Assembly (NCBI RefSeq): GCF_048128805.1 | Contig: NC_136013.1 | Span: forward strand, 4,636,602 to 4,700,601 | Direction of reading: 5' to 3' | DNA from: Centroberyx gerrardi | Lineage: Eukaryota > Chordata > Actinopteri > Beryciformes > Berycidae | Length of the DNA stretch: 64,000 nucleotides | In this document: piece after piece, positions 1 to 12,182 of the stretch | How positions within the stretch are numbered: the first letter of the stretch is position 1 | Layout: each line of letters starts with the position of its first letter | Position numbers and translations under genes: made by a program | The notes under the pieces: model-generated | Database searches by the model: none | Seen by the model: only the letters and a program-made list of their open reading frames with translations | What the model was told of the DNA's origin: nothing

Positions 1-219
1 CAAAACTGCAAACAAGTAAAAATAAAAAAAAATATGACACAGCAACTGTTGTGTTTTCTGAGACAAACTGGAACAAGCAGGAGCTAAATTTGGCGAAGTG
101 TTTCCAGTGCAGACTAAAACAAAAATTGTCCTCCCTAGACAGATTTTTAATGGGGGACTACTGGTGAAAGTCTGGTTATGGCAGCCATCAGAGTAATGCT
201 CAAAACCCGTAATTTCAAT

Positions 220-290
220 CGTCAAAGTGGAGGGGGGCCCAGAGTCTCTTCCTGTGCATAGGGCCCCAAAGTTCCTAGCTACGCCCCTGC
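220..290 (+). mobile_element. end of a hAT-like element
   Basis: The sequence GAGTCTCTTCCTGTGCATAG ... TAGCTACGCCCCTG matches the terminus of a common teleost DNA element (reverse CAGGGGCGTAGCTA). Only this end is recognised. A run of 11 C follows at 297-307. Confidence 0.45.
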
Positions 291-310
291 TTCAACCCCC
301 CCCCCCCTTG

Positions 311-2429
311 TTGAATTGGAACAAATTGCATTCTGAATCATAAATGCCTGGCACTCACGGCTGGCTCTGGCCAGCACTGCAAAAAGATGTCACAACAGCC
401 CAAAGTTTAACTTGTGATGGGTTAAAGGCTGCTATTACATGGCAAGATATTTCCGAAGCAATCACTGTACCAGGGATGTGACCAGGAACGCTAGAAAACA
501 GGAAAAAAACACAGGAAAACATGTATCTCCCATTAGAAATAAATGGGAGTTGTACAGCCCCAAAATCCTCAGGTAACTCGAAGTCACATCCCAGATATAT
601 ATACACAAGGTAAAATATATTTTAATACTTAACCAGACAAACCTTTAAATACCTCAGGCAGAGATTACAAAATGTTGCACATTGCTCCGAAGAGGATTCC
701 TCTCACATGTAAAGCTTGGACAGAGTTCTAATCTTCTTAAATGTATGCAGTCATTGGGCAGCATAAAACATGACAGCTGTCATCCAACATATCGGAAGCT
801 CTCGCTGTGAAAGGTAATGGCCAGTCAGGAGAGGATTGTACGGGCTTGCTTTCAGAGTGGATTCAACCTGCCCAAACTGACACGACTGACACCAGGGGCC
901 GGTCCTGAGTGACTGCAGCTTAGTGGGAGATGACATGACAAGCACATAGTGCTTTCTGCTGCACTCCCTCGGTGCCGCAAGTGACCCACTTTCCCTCTAA
1001 TTGCAATTCCCTCTTTATAACTGTATTGCTGCGCACAAAGAAAATGACTCTAAAGGAGGATTCAGTGTGCAGCTCGACTCTGCTGTGGTCCAGAAACAAT
1101 ACAAGGGGAATTAGTCTTTAATCTGGTAGAGGTGGGGTGTCTTAATTATGTGAGGTTAAAATGTCATAATATACATTCACAGTGCTACTCAATGGCATGT
1201 TCCCCCCTCTTGCTCACACATTTAGAATAAGCAAAATTGTTTCTTATGACATGCCTACGGAAAAATTAAGAAAAGGGCAAATTTGTCATGTTCTGTACTT
1301 TCCCAGGGAGCCATAATGAATAGTTGTGAGAAATATTGTTAAGACTGCTCAGCTGGATTCAAATCCATTGGTTATAATTTTAAAACAGTTCACTCTACTG
1401 CATGTTATATGTATGCAACAGAGGTGGGGAGTACATCATGAGTGGACACAGGAAAGGCACCATTATCAGGTAAGAAGGGAGAGGATCACATTTGAAAAGC
1501 CCTCCTGGACATCATGTAATTTATATAACAGTGCGCTGCGTGGTTTTCTCCTGGGTCCTAACTGCAGAACTGGGTCTACCAACCAGCTCTGAGTGTCGGG
1601 CTGAGGGAGAGAAAGCCTCACATGCTTCCTGTTTTCCTGCTGGGCCTCACTGGCAGGGGATTCTCCATAAATGAATAATACATCGTCTCCATTTAATTTG
1701 GAAAGCAGCCGTAATGAGGCACTTTTGCACAGTATTTCCCCACTCTGGGCTCTCACGTGCCATGAGCAGTGTGTGGTTGAATTTGACGACGTCTGAGGGT
1801 GAGTTGCCGAATACTTAATGGACTGTGATAAACTGATGTAAGGCCAAAAAGCTGCAGACATACAATTTATATTTTAACAGGGTGCAAATTGACTGATTTT
1901 GTTATCCAATTTCATTCATTTATTTATTTATTTAGTGGTTTATTTGTCAGGGACAGCACAAATAGACATTGGTGCATATTAAAACCATGAAAACATAAAA
2001 CAGATGTATTGCACGTAGGCTAATTTGCAACCCTCTTCCTGGTTAGGCTTTTAAGTTTAAAGTTTGAGTTTAATTTACAATAAATGTTTGCATTGCTGTG
2101 CGTTTGTACTGTATGTGTGTATGTTTATGCGGTTAAATGAAATCTGCAGCAGATCAGAGAAGCGAGCTTCAGACTAGGAGACCACAGGTTTATATCTAAG
2201 CTCTGGAGGGGAAAATCTATATGTGGGGAAAGTGAATGAGGAACGCTCTGCCCACCCTGAACAGCCATTGACATAGTGCCATGGAGCAAGACACTGAACA
2301 CCCAAACTGCTCTGAGTTCCTCAGCGGCCAACAGTGAAGCACTGCGGTACTGCTGGGTGTGAATTTGTGTCCCCCCCCTTTACTTTCCCAAGCCGCTGCT
2401 GTAAATAAGCTGTAATAAGTCACCTCAAC
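311..2429. other. intergenic, no gene seen
   Basis: No exon-like ORF with splice signals. Only a (TTTA)n-rich retroposon-like piece at 1918-1990 (TTTATTTGTCAGGGACAGCA) stands out. Confidence 0.5.
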
Positions 2430-3192
2430 TGGTTAAAGGTGCTTTGTGCAGCATTTTAGACTTTCTGGGGGGTCATTTTGTGCCTTTATTATAGTGCAAA
2501 GTAGAGAGAGGCAGGAACGACTGTAGAGAGAGGAGGACAACATGCGACAAAGGTCCTGGTCTTTTTTTGCCATTAAAGACCCATAATCAAACCCAACTGT
2601 CTTTTCTTTTGCCTCATACTCATCTCTGGAGGTGAGATCCATATTTAAGACGACTTAAAAAGGTGCTATGTGTAGCATTTTAACATCAATAAATCATTAC
2701 CATGTTAATTTGAGACATTAGTATAATTACCGTAAACAAACAAGGCCATTGCCGAGAATACTGTCAGTCTCCACACTGCATTTTACATTGTGTGCCGCTG
2801 GGTCGGATTCATAGATTGTTTTACAGCAAAAAACAGGAAGAGGGCGCTGTTCTTCCAGCACAAACGGGGCTAAAACTTTGCGATTTTCTTGCAACAAGTG
2901 AAATGCCAATGGGAAAATCTGATCCAACAGGTTTATTCACTTTTGTATAGTGAAAAAGAAAACCTTTGACCGAAGCAGCAAAGACCTTCTTTGCGAAAGG
3001 AAGGGTTTATGGGAAATGTGGTCTTAAATTTGAGAAAACCACTGACCACTGATACCACTGACGTGAGACAGAGGCTACCAATCATCTCCACTATGGTCTC
3101 ATTTGTTTCCGGTAATTATATCAAGTTATCGCAATTAATTAGACAATGATTAATTGATGTTTTAAAATGTTACATATTGCATGTTAAAAGTT
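2430..3192 (+). mobile_element. interspersed repeat, AAAGGTGC termini (copy 1)
   Basis: Two related units in tandem: 2437-2660 starts AAAGGTGCTTTGTGCAGCAT; 2660-3192 starts AAAGGTGCTATGTGTAGCAT and ends with the inverse (TTAAAATGTTACATATTGC). Segments ATTTTAACATCAATAAA and CCATTAAAGACCCATAAT recur at 10990-11391 and 21825-22206, defining a family with inverted termini. Confidence 0.65.
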
Positions 3193-3307
3193 TAATGCCA
3201 GCCCTCAGTTTCACCCTGGCTCCGCTTACTGCACAATTATGAAAGATGCAAAGAGGAGGAAGAAGGAGGAGCAGGGGAGTGTTTGTGTGATAAAGGGGTA
3301 CGACCCA

Positions 3308-3308
<1 letters not shown>

Positions 3309-3338
<30 letters not shown>
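3309..3338. repeat. (CA)15 microsatellite
   Basis: Perfect CA run; a shorter (CA)5 follows after a GA interruption. Confidence 0.95.
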
Positions 3339-3343
<5 letters not shown>

Positions 3344-3349
3344 ACACAC

Positions 3350-4462
3350 TGGCATGAGTAAAACGGAGTGACACAAAATCTCACTGTGCTCTTGCCATAA
3401 AGGGGTCAGCCCCTCTTCGATTTAAATTTAGCGAGGGGGTAATAACATTTTACAGCTTGTACTCGGTAATGAACTCTGGTTGCATATAGTTCAGCAATTA
3501 GGTGGGAGAATGAGTCAGATTTACATCCTGGGATACTGATACTTATCACACTGGCTCAGAGCTGTGAGATTACGAGCAGGAACGACGTGTTTCACCACAG
3601 ACAAGTCGTCTACCTGTCTAACATAGAACTTGTAACTCATGTGGAGGCTCATTTTTAATCCCGATTAATAAAAGATTGCAATCGATGCGGAAGAAGAGGG
3701 AATCCTGCATGGTGCATAACCTGTTAAGAAATCCAAAAGCGTGTTTGACTGCTTAGTTTGTAGGTAAAGGTGAGTGGTAGCTTGTCAGTGTGCGTAAGAG
3801 ACAGAGAGAGTATGCATGTACTGTATCTGTCTTTCCATCTTCACTTTAAATAATGGCATTTAAAAAAAAAAAATAAGATTGCCGTCAGCTCAGAGGCAGA
3901 TGGCATCCTGTTTGCGGTATAATCCCCTCTGAGTCGCTATCGGAGCATCAGGAGCATGTGGCCTTTTTCAGTCTAGACTAGTTTATCACTTAGCTTATTC
4001 ACAGATCAACAAATCAATTTGAGGGCAAAAACAAAAAGAAACAAAAAAAAGGCAGAAAATCGAAGATATAAAAGTCCTTGTTTTCATTTTTGTTCATGAA
4101 GTTATTTAGTTTACCGTTTCCCCACAGACACCGCTGCCTTTCATTGATAAGTACAACAGCAAACCTGCAGAGGAATCTCACTGCAGAGACGGCTTAATTA
4201 AGGAATAATTGACTTATATTTTAAATTAATTGGGTTGTTTGAAGTGGTGTGATAGTCTCAGATTGACAAGCCATACCTTAAGCCAAGTGCCTCATGCATA
4301 TTGGTTGAAATGTGAAAAGGAATGTCATTTTTCAGCGGTGGGGAAAAAAATGAAATAAATGGCTTGAAATTGGAAATCTAACGCGATTTGAGATGCTAAG
4401 AGAGAACATCTCTCTTCTGATGCCTCAGACTGCATGAGCCTGGGAGGGGAAGGGAAGGGAGC

Positions 4463-4540
<78 letters not shown>

Positions 4541-5335
4541 TGAGGAAGGGGTGGGTTTAAGAGAAACCCAGGTAATTTGTGTTTGCAGCATTATGGCAAA
4601 GAACCAACATGAGGAAATTATCATTATTACATTCAAGCCATTAATTCAAGCTTAGCGGGTCAACACCCACACGCCTCAAACAAACATAATCTCCCTCCTA
4701 CATGAGCTGAAGAACGCTGAAATATACAGATCATACAGATCTGTTGTGACACCAAATATGAGTGGCGGTTAGCTGTTGTCGCTGCGTTAAACAAGGGGAG
4801 CATTCCTCAACCTCTACTCCAATAGAAATTCCACTTAGCTTCGCCACCGAGAGGAATATTTGAAATTCAAGGGCAGTACGCATGAAAGGGAATAGAAATG
4901 ATGCCTAATGTATATGAATGGGAGCCGTGGCGTTCAGGTATTTCACACCACATGCCCTGACAGAGGGTAAAGTGAATAAGTCGTCAACTCGCATTGAAAT
5001 TCATATTGTATCCCTGGCTGGAGCTGAGCCCATTTTCTCCACTGTGCACTCGCTATGAGCCATACAATAGTCGGAGAGACATCTAATGAGGCAGGAGGAA
5101 AAAATATTAAAAGGAAAATCCTTAAAGTCAGGAGTTGGCATATTCAATGGCCGGTTTGTAAATTCAATGAGAAAATCTTTTGTTGAACCTTGGAGGTGGG
5201 GGCGGGAGAACAAAAAGCAGGTAAAGGGGAGACTGAGCGAGTGACTCAGATGGGTTGTGACAATGTCGGCTTTGGTCCGGTCAGCCTACGCACAGAGGAC
5301 CATGAGGGAAAATAGGAAGAGGGAAGGCAGGGGGG

Positions 5336-5340
<5 letters not shown>
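3350..5340. other. intergenic, no gene seen
   Basis: AT-rich sequence with the (TG)n array at 4464-4538. Open frames here come from dinucleotide repeats. The 4760-5200 portion is of ordinary complexity with no repeat I recognise. Confidence 0.5.
4464..4538. repeat. (TG)n microsatellite, about 37 repeats
   Basis: TG run with single C interruptions near 4467 and 4499. Confidence 0.95.

Positions 5341-5428
<88 letters not shown>
5341..5428. repeat. (CA)44 microsatellite
   Basis: Uninterrupted 88-bp CA array ending directly before a SINE. Confidence 0.97.
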
Positions 5429-5430
<2 letters not shown>

Positions 5431-5435
5431 ACATT

Positions 5436-5660
5436 ACTGTAGTAGGTGGTAGCCAAACGGTTAGAGAAGTCAGTTTATCACCTGAAGGTTGCGGTTTCCA
5501 ATCATGGGTGGGAAACTCTGTCCCCGCTCTCCGCTCCCTCACCAGCTACCATCGAGGTACCGGGTCCCGGGACACACGCTCAGCAAAATCCTCCCTCTTG
5601 ACTCAGCGGTGGACTCGGGTTCATGTATAAAACAAGTAGCCAGATTTTGCCGTTTGGCCT
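5436..5660 (+). mobile_element. tRNA-derived SINE
   Basis: The A-box region GGTAGCCAAACGGTTAGAGA and B-box-like GGTTGCGGTTTCCAATC are the head of a widespread fish SINE. It directly follows the (CA)44 array. The body runs to about 5660 and the 3' end is unclear. Confidence 0.6.
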
Positions 5661-5837
5661 ACAGGCGCTCCTGCATGCCTACTGCTGCTTGACCTATCGG
5701 CCTCTTGCCCCACAGGGTCTAAGAAAGTCCATTGAAAGTCCATCTGGTTAACGTTTTTGATGTGGGGACGGGTTTGTTTTTGCTGTAATTTTGAGAACTT
5801 CGTGGACTTCATGGACGGGTGCCATCGAGGTCCAAGA

Positions 5838-5970
5838 GTCTGCAGGTTCACATTCCAACCAAACACTACAGCAGCTGATTTCACTGATTAGTCTGGTGGA
5901 AGATGTGTTAATCAGGGAAATTTAATCAGTGAAATCAGTTTGGCTGGAATGAAAACCTGCAGATTCTTTA
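5838..5970. repeat. inverted-repeat element end, CTGCAGGTT type
   Basis: GTCTGCAGGTTCACATTCCA followed by ACCAAACACT...GATTTCACTGATTA pairs with TTAATCAGTGAAATCAG and GGAATGAAAACCTGCAGA about 80 bp later. It is a palindromic fish repeat; a fragment recurs at about 40610-40640. Confidence 0.6.
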
Positions 5971-6708
5971 ATGGCACATGGTAGAGAACCACTGCACAAC
6001 TCTTTTTCCTATTCTTCACCCTAATCCTAACCTAAAGTGACCCCTTTTCAAAGTGAAGACAACAAAATATCCAAATTTTGTAGAATTTCTGCATCTTCCA
6101 GACCTGTGAGTGTCTCCTGCGATGAGATAATTTGCATGCAAAATTTACACCTTGTAGTCTCCTGTGCCTGTGTTAGAAGAACTTGTATTTTTGACTGCTG
6201 ATCAACTTTTCTGCACCGTGTCAAGCTATCAACTTCCTCTCTTTTCTAATCCACTTGGGTTTTTTTCTATATGGTGTATGATATGCTCTGTAATGAGTTT
6301 TTATTGATAACCCTGTCTACAAAGCAAATTGCACTGAACTGAATTGTGAGCACATCTGACTCTCGCAGGGCCATGAGTGCAACATACACACAAACACAGA
6401 AAACTGCAATAAATACTGTAAATTGAATCTCCACTCCACATTAGCGCAGGCATTCTTCAAACAGCTGTTTGCAGGCAAAGATCAAATTCCTATGCCTGCG
6501 TGTCACTAATTGGATGTAATTACAAACCGGTTTCACACACATGAAAACAATCTTGGCAAACTGTTTGTTTGATGTCTCCCAGCTCATTTAAAAACGGTTC
6601 AAAGAAGCAGCAATCGTGATTTCTTAGTTTGGTGAATTTCTGCTCTGGTGTCGCCATTCGTCTTGTCTCAGCGACGCAGACTGAGCTCTGGTTCTGCCCG
6701 GCGACACA

Positions 6709-6722
6709 CTGCCCCCTAGTGG
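6709..6722 (-). promoter_or_regulatory. CTCF-type motif
   Basis: On the minus strand this reads CCACTAGGGGGCAG, the classical strong CTCF core. It is outside any gene or recognised repeat, about 2.7 kb beyond the ap5s1 stop codon. Its orientation is opposite to the 12167 motif. Confidence 0.5.
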
Positions 6723-6889
6723 GGAAGCCTGGTCTCTCCAACCTGACACTGCATTTTGTTGTGAGCGAATCAAAGTTGAATCCAGTAAATGAAACCATCC
6801 AACTGGGAACGAAATGACCCAATGCCTCAACTGTAATTGAAATATTCCACTAAATGAAACATTCTGTCAATATCCCATCAACAAATCCA

Positions 6890-7127
6890 CACAGCAAAGT
6901 TTCCCGTGTTAATAAGTGTTGATTCTTCATTGACAGTTATTTGGAGTTGACAGGTGTTGATTGGAGAGTTGTTTGTCCTCTGATAGAGCTGATTGGCTCT
7001 GGGGCGGCTGCTCAAAACAATCAAAAAGTGTTAAATCAAATGTGATGGATGCAGATTCACATAAACACTGACACAGTGTTGATTGTTACACTCTGAGTTA
7101 AATTAACACCGACAAGTTTGCTGTGCA
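6890..7127 (+). mobile_element. MITE with CACAGCAAA termini
   Basis: Left end CACAGCAAAGTTTCCCGTGT and right end ACACCGACAAGTTTGCTGTG are imperfect inverted repeats; the inside holds AGTGTTGATT/ACTCTGAGTTAAATTAACAC motifs common in fish MITEs. About 240 bp, no coding. Confidence 0.6.
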
Positions 7128-7835
7128 CCATTTTAAAAAAGTGACACATACGGATACAAAATGACTCCTCCTTTAGATTAACTGAATAAATAACTAGGAA
7201 TATTGATATTTTTTTCAATAAACGATATAGTGTTTTGGAAACGCTTCCATTACTTTTGACATAATGCAACCTGGATGCTTGGTGGGGTCTCAGCAGCACG
7301 CCCACCTCTTCAGCAGTATTACCCAAATCAACACCACCAGGTTTATCTTTAGGCACTTTCAGCTTTTCAAAGTCAAAAATGTTGTCTGTCTATGCAAAAC
7401 TCACGCTGGTGAGAGCTGGTGATCCTCCGCAACGTCCTTCAGCATCACTTCAACATGTGTGTGTGTGTGCAGAGAAACAACAGTGCCATCCCCTGGGCTT
7501 ACAGTGACACTATCTGATTCAGTTGTGTTATCCAGTCCAGATGTATTTTTGTTGACTTTTTTGCATTTTGAGGCGGAGTTGTTTTTTTTGTTTTTTTTCT
7601 CCCCGCATCCCCACCTGCACAAACTGTAAATTCCTCTCTGCTGTGCTTTATCATTTTAAACCGGTATAATCCCCAGGGCGTCATTTTTTTTTTTTAGAAA
7701 TGTACTTTATCCTTGATTCCACAGTACAGGAGTTTCAAAGAATGTAATAAAAATGAAAATTACATCTACAGCGTCCACGCCTTGGGTAATGCTAGAAATT
7801 AGTTTTATTTTTTAATATAGAAGGAGGAGAAGGGG

Positions 7836-7983
7836 GGCGTCCCGGTGGCTCAGATGGTTAAAGCGTGCGTCATGCAACCGGGACATCCTGGGTTCGGCCC
7901 AAAACCTTTATCCCCTCTCATCCTTCCCTGTTTTCTCTTCGCTGTAATGCTGCCCGACAAATGCCAAATTACCCGAAAAAGAA
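7836..7983 (+). mobile_element. tRNA-derived SINE
   Basis: The head resembles a tRNA with an A box (GTGGCTCAGATGGTTAAAGC) and a B box (GGGTTCGGCCC), followed by a short body and an A-rich tail (GAAAAAGAAAAAC). It is not a functional tRNA: the anticodon arm and acceptor stem do not pair. Confidence 0.65.
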
Positions 7984-8545
7984 AAACAACGAGATCAAAG
8001 TAACTGATTCTGGCATCGGGATCAATTTTCCTAAATCACCCACTTTGGCTTGGATTTGGTTGTAAGCACAAAATACCTGTGTAGGAGTGTTTTCTGAAGC
8101 CGGGAGGAGGAGCGGGAGAGGCTGGCTTCACGGGGCGCCGCAGTCGGAGGTACAACAGAAACAGGAATACATTTGTTACTCGTCGTGTCTGGATGTTGTT
8201 GTTGTTGTTTTGTTCTGTTGTGTGTTCTGTACTGTGCTTGCGTTAGTTTTAACATAACAGGAGTGCGCAAATGCCGGCGCACTCCTGCACCGTGTATCCT
8301 CTATTATGGCTTTATGATCATTTAATCTGTTTGCTTGCTTTGTTGTTGTTCTTCAACGTCTGTGTCAAGTGTCAGGTATCACGACATTTCTGCATAAAAT
8401 TGACTTTATTTTACTCTGCGGTTTGTTATTGTGATGTGATGCAAACTCACGTGTTAAACTCTCAATTCTGGTTTTCTCTTACTCTTCCTCCCATTGATGA
8501 ACTACACCGAGCCGTTAGAAGGTACAATGGGGCAATGATGTATAC

Positions 8546-8876
8546 CAGTGGTTCTCAACGTGGGGTCCGGGGACCACCAGGGGGTCCTTGAGGGGGGTTC
8601 CAGGGGGTCCCCAGCAAATTGATGAATTGTTGAACTTCACCATTATTTAATTTACAAGAATTTAACACAAGAGAATGTAGAAGAAAAGACTATTTTGATC
8701 ATAGTTTCTCTGTTATCTCTCTACCTACAATACAGATAGTCACGGAAAATCATATCTGACAATAGAAATGTTCTCAGATTTGGGTCCGAGAGACAAAATC
8801 TCATCAAATGGGGGTCCGTGGCCCTGATGTGGACTACCTTAGGGGTCCTTGATCTGAAAAAGGATGAGAATCACTG
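8546..8876 (+). mobile_element. non-autonomous hAT-type element with 8-bp TSD
   Basis: A 331-bp element bounded by CAGTGGTTCTCAACGTGG and its inverted counterpart ending GAGAATCACTG, flanked by perfect 8-bp duplications ATGTATAC at 8538-8545 and 8877-8884. The terminus CAGTGGTTCTCAA and the 8-bp target site identify a hAT (Charlie-like) MITE. It has no coding capacity. Confidence 0.9.
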
Positions 8877-9464
8877 ATGTATACTATGCTTCATTTATAC
8901 CCAAAGGATACTGGAGGGTCAAGCGGTCAATCATGGTTCTATAAGGTCACACCATGCCAATCTTTCAAGTGTCATGAATTAAATAAATAGCTGTATTTGA
9001 TGCTGAGAAGAAATAGGGTTCAACCGGCCTCTTCACCTGCACACACTGATCTGTCAAAGTCTTCTTTCCACTGTCCATTTTGACACACTGGATTTGAACT
9101 GAACTCTCCAACACGGTGAACCAAACCTCAACCAGTCAGCCAGCAGTGAATCACAACTGGCCAAGGGCAAGATATTTACTGTGTTCACACCACACTCAAC
9201 CTGAAACAACAGTTGCCAGCGGTCCATTCTTCTTCTACCACCAGAGAAATGTCAGCAAAGGTTAACCACAGCCACCTCGTTTTCCTCGTTGCTCTACCTG
9301 CCGCTTATCACTGCAGGACCGCCGGCTTGCAGCTCGCAGTAATCCGGCTCAAACCGGCCATCGGACCGCGGCTCGGCGGTCGCGGTCGCAGGCCGGCGTG
9401 AACGCGGGAGGAAGGCTTTAAAGGACTCCGACGCGGCTGCCGTTTCACCCCGGGATGTTCTGAT

Positions 9465-10227
9465 TCACTTGGCCATGTAGGCCGCCGCTTCCTTCTCCAG
9501 ACTCTGGGCGAAGCGGTGGTTGAGGAAGAGGAGCTGCCCGTGAGGAAGCAGGCGGCTGAGCAGAACGTCGATGCGGTCGCTCTTCAGCAGGACCTGGACG
9601 GCAGACATTGTTATTGGAGACCGCGTGCCATGAGACATGACTTGGGTTGTTAATGATCGCCGTTGGTTACAGCGAGTGCAGTGATAAAATCTGTATGAGT
9701 GTGCAATCTTATTTCATCGCCGCCGCTTTGTTTTTTACTGCCACCTCCATAATGTGTAATGAGTAGCTGCTGTTGAGCGTTTGGCTAACGTTGTGCGCTC
9801 CTGTTATGTTCAACTTACATAACTCCTGCACATATTTCCTGTTTATCAGAGCCGCAGCACTGAGCTTTGTCCCCATGGGGGTCGATAAAGTTTGATTGAA
9901 CCTGATTTCTTGGTAATGGGGCCTTTAAGCATGTGTGGATGCTCCGCTAAACAGCTTTTATTTGAAAACAATAGTATCAAAGCTGCACCAGGCAAAGTGT
10001 TTTATGACAAAATACACACATCTTGTCAGACTAAATCACAAAGTGGAGCTGTAACAGAGATGCTAAATCATTTTTCATGTTTTTCTTTGGTTTTGGTGAG
10101 GTAGTCCTGAATGCCCTGCTTCACTATGAATGTATGGGAGTAGATGAGAACAATTAATCGAAAAAAAATCAAAATCGCAAATATGAACTTCTGCAATTTC
10201 CACATCACAGAGGCTGCAATTAATCGC

Positions 10228-10289
<62 letters not shown>

Positions 10290-12008
10290 GAGGGGGGGGT
10301 TAGAGCTGTAGGTAATCTTTAGTCCATGAATCAAAACCTTTCATCAGACTCAAACTCAGTAAATCCTGCACACTGACATCTATTTTTGTTTGAACAAAAT
10401 CACTTTTCTTTAAACGATTTTAAAGTTCTAAAGTTCTATGACAAGAAAAACTTGTATCTTTCCGCCCTGTATGTGAGCTGTGCTGTGCTCACCTCGCTCC
10501 CGGGGCCCAGCATGCGCAGGTGCTCCAGGCAGTGCCGGGTCAGGCTGCGCAGGCTTCCCTCGGCCAGGACCAGGTTCTCGTGCGGCTCACAGACCAGCGT
10601 GAAGCCCAGGCTCTGGACGCCCAGCCACAGCGCGCTCGTCTCCCCGGAGAAGGGGTCGCCGGCTCTCAGCCGCAGGACGCCGCTGTCGGCCTCCTGCAGG
10701 GCCACCGCCTCCTCCCCCGGGACCGTCTCCACCAGCACCCGCCCCGAAGCATCGCGGGACAGGGCAACCGCGCTCCGCACCTGCCTGAGAGAGGAGGTTG
10801 AGTGGTGAACTGACAAAAGCAGGGAGATTATGGCTGTGGCTGGGAGGTTTGTCTGATCTACAGTAACCAGCCATCATCTGGAGGCTCTTCTCCATCCTAA
10901 AAATCAATAAAAAAAAAATGTGAAAGCTAAAATGGTGAACAGTGGACTAAAGTGTGTATCATTTAGCGCTGGGACAGTTTCCCTGTCCCTTTTTCTGCTT
11001 TTGTTCATTAAAAGTCCTTTGAGTAACATTTCAACATAAATAAATCATTACCACATTCATTTTAAGACATTAGTACAATTACCGTAAATAAACAAGACCA
11101 TTACTGAGAAGATTCCTCATCAGTAAAGACAAAGAGGAAATAAACACACACACACAGCGACACCAGGGAGGGGGAGAAGTAACAACATCCTCTTTGCAAC
11201 AGGAAGCAATGGGGTTTATGGGAAACATAGTCTCAATTTTGAGAAACATTAGCACTAACAGTACCACTGGCAGGATAAAGGCTACCAATCATCTCAACCA
11301 TGGTCTCAATTGTTTACAGTACAGTACGGTATCACAATTAATTTGCCAATGATAAATTGATGTTTAAAAATGCTACACATAGCACCTTTAATAGAGCTTT
11401 AGCAAAACTGACCCCAGATCAACTGTCTAAGGATAATTTTAGCCCATTTGTTTGTGCTTCCTAATACCTATTGGCTTATCTGATATCTTGTTATGCAGAT
11501 TATTAATCCCATATCTGACATCATTCACGATCAAGGATGTAAAGTAAGATTTCCATCCACTACAGCCACAGTGAGTGATGGATTAAATAATTCACCAGAC
11601 ACTTCTGTAAGTCAAAGAGATGAAAAATGACCCTAAAAATAGGATTGTTTGCCTGCTAAAGTGTCTGGTAGAATCTGGGTAGAGGAGGAACCTGCCAGTC
11701 AGTCACAGACAAACTGTATTACATGTGGTTGGTCATTTCATACTCTATTAATCATAATGTCAGACTGTGTTTTGGAAGTTGGTCACTCTCTGTGTCAGTT
11801 TATTACCAGGCCAGTACCAGGCATGTTTAACTCACCTTGCCACCACTAACAGCTTCTCTTTCTGCAGAAGTCGTCTCTCCTCCGGACTGAGCTCCTCATC
11901 CTGGAAGCCTTCATCTGGCCCGAAAACACGGGAGTAAAGCACGCGGCTCCCCCCGGCTCCCACAGCGTTTACCGGACAGACGGTGTGGATCAGGAAACAG
12001 TGAACCAT
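9465..12008 (-). CDS. ap5s1: AP-5 complex subunit sigma-1 (3 coding exons)
   Basis: Sigma (small) subunit of the AP-5 adaptor complex, which acts on late endosomes/lysosomes with the SPG11-SPG15 proteins. Coding exons, minus strand: 11836-12008 (starts MVHCFLIHTV), 10493-10784, 9465-9593 (ends AAAYMAK, stop TGA). All junctions are GT-AG and the phases fit (173, 292, 129 nt), giving 197 aa; the human protein is about 200 aa. Family landmarks match AP5S1 as I recall it: RVLYSRVFG near residue 23, the junction VARQV, then WLGVQSLGF, HENLVLAEGSLR, and C-terminal LLPHGQLLFLN. This is the longin-like sigma fold; no membrane segment is visible. The start is the only ATG that opens the conserved N-terminus. 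Exons 2 and 3 are much more GC-rich than their surroundings. It lies about 7.5 kb beyond the 3' end of cdc25b on the same strand, the neighbour relation seen in human. The 3' UTR end was not determined. Confidence 0.93.
10231..10286. repeat. (AG)28 microsatellite in ap5s1 intron 2
   Basis: 56-bp AG array inside the intron between ap5s1 exons 2 and 3, followed by a G-rich stretch. Confidence 0.95.
10990..11391 (+). mobile_element. interspersed repeat, AAAGGTGC termini (copy 2, ap5s1 intron 1)
   Basis: It shares AATAAATCATTACCA, AGACATTAGTACAATTACCG and the right terminus AAAATGCTACACATAGCACC with copy 1. It lies in ap5s1 intron 1, which it largely accounts for. Confidence 0.65.
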
Positions 12009-12182
12009 GCTTCTCTGTTCTGTTGTTTTGTCAAGAACAAGCGCTGATATGCAGACAAACGCAATGAAAAACCACTAACTTGTGCTCCTTTGCATGGTTT
12101 CTAATATTACTTCCGCGTTTGGTCACGTGACCGCTCTCCCGCCGCCGTTGCTTTGTGTTTTCTGATCCACCAGATGGCGCTC
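12009..12182 (-). promoter_or_regulatory. ap5s1: ap5s1 promoter with CLEAR/E-box site
   Basis: The 170 bp upstream of the ap5s1 start codon are GC-rich and hold a perfect palindromic GTCACGTGAC at 12122-12131, 114 bp from the ATG. This is the core of the CLEAR element bound by TFEB/MITF-family factors. An ETS-type ACTTCCG (read on +) sits at about 12110. There is no TATA box. A CTCF-type motif (annotated separately) closes the upstream side. The transcription start was not determined. Confidence 0.55.
12167..12180 (+). promoter_or_regulatory. CTCF-type motif
   Basis: CCACCAGATGGCGC fits the vertebrate CTCF core CCASYAGRKGGCRS at every position. It lies just upstream of the ap5s1 promoter. 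Occupancy is inferred, not shown. Confidence 0.5.

Noticed and set aside
4325..5542. Open frames of alternating Val-Cys or Thr-His around 4.4 and 5.3 kb
   Set aside because: They are translations of (TG)n/(CA)n microsatellites with no splice or homology support. The same holds at 13.1, 30.9, 33.1 and 37.9 kb.
7836..7983. Functional tRNA gene
   Set aside because: A and B boxes are present but the stems do not pair and an A-rich tail follows, as in a tRNA-derived SINE. The same applies to 5436-5500.
1..9400. MAVS, the human neighbour of AP5S1
   Set aside because: No CARD-like exon or proline-rich MAVS-type coding segment with splice sites could be identified.
10386..10907. Long plus-strand and alternative-frame ORFs across ap5s1 exon 2
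   Set aside because: GC-rich exon shadow; only the minus-strand frame matches AP5S1 and fits splice phases.
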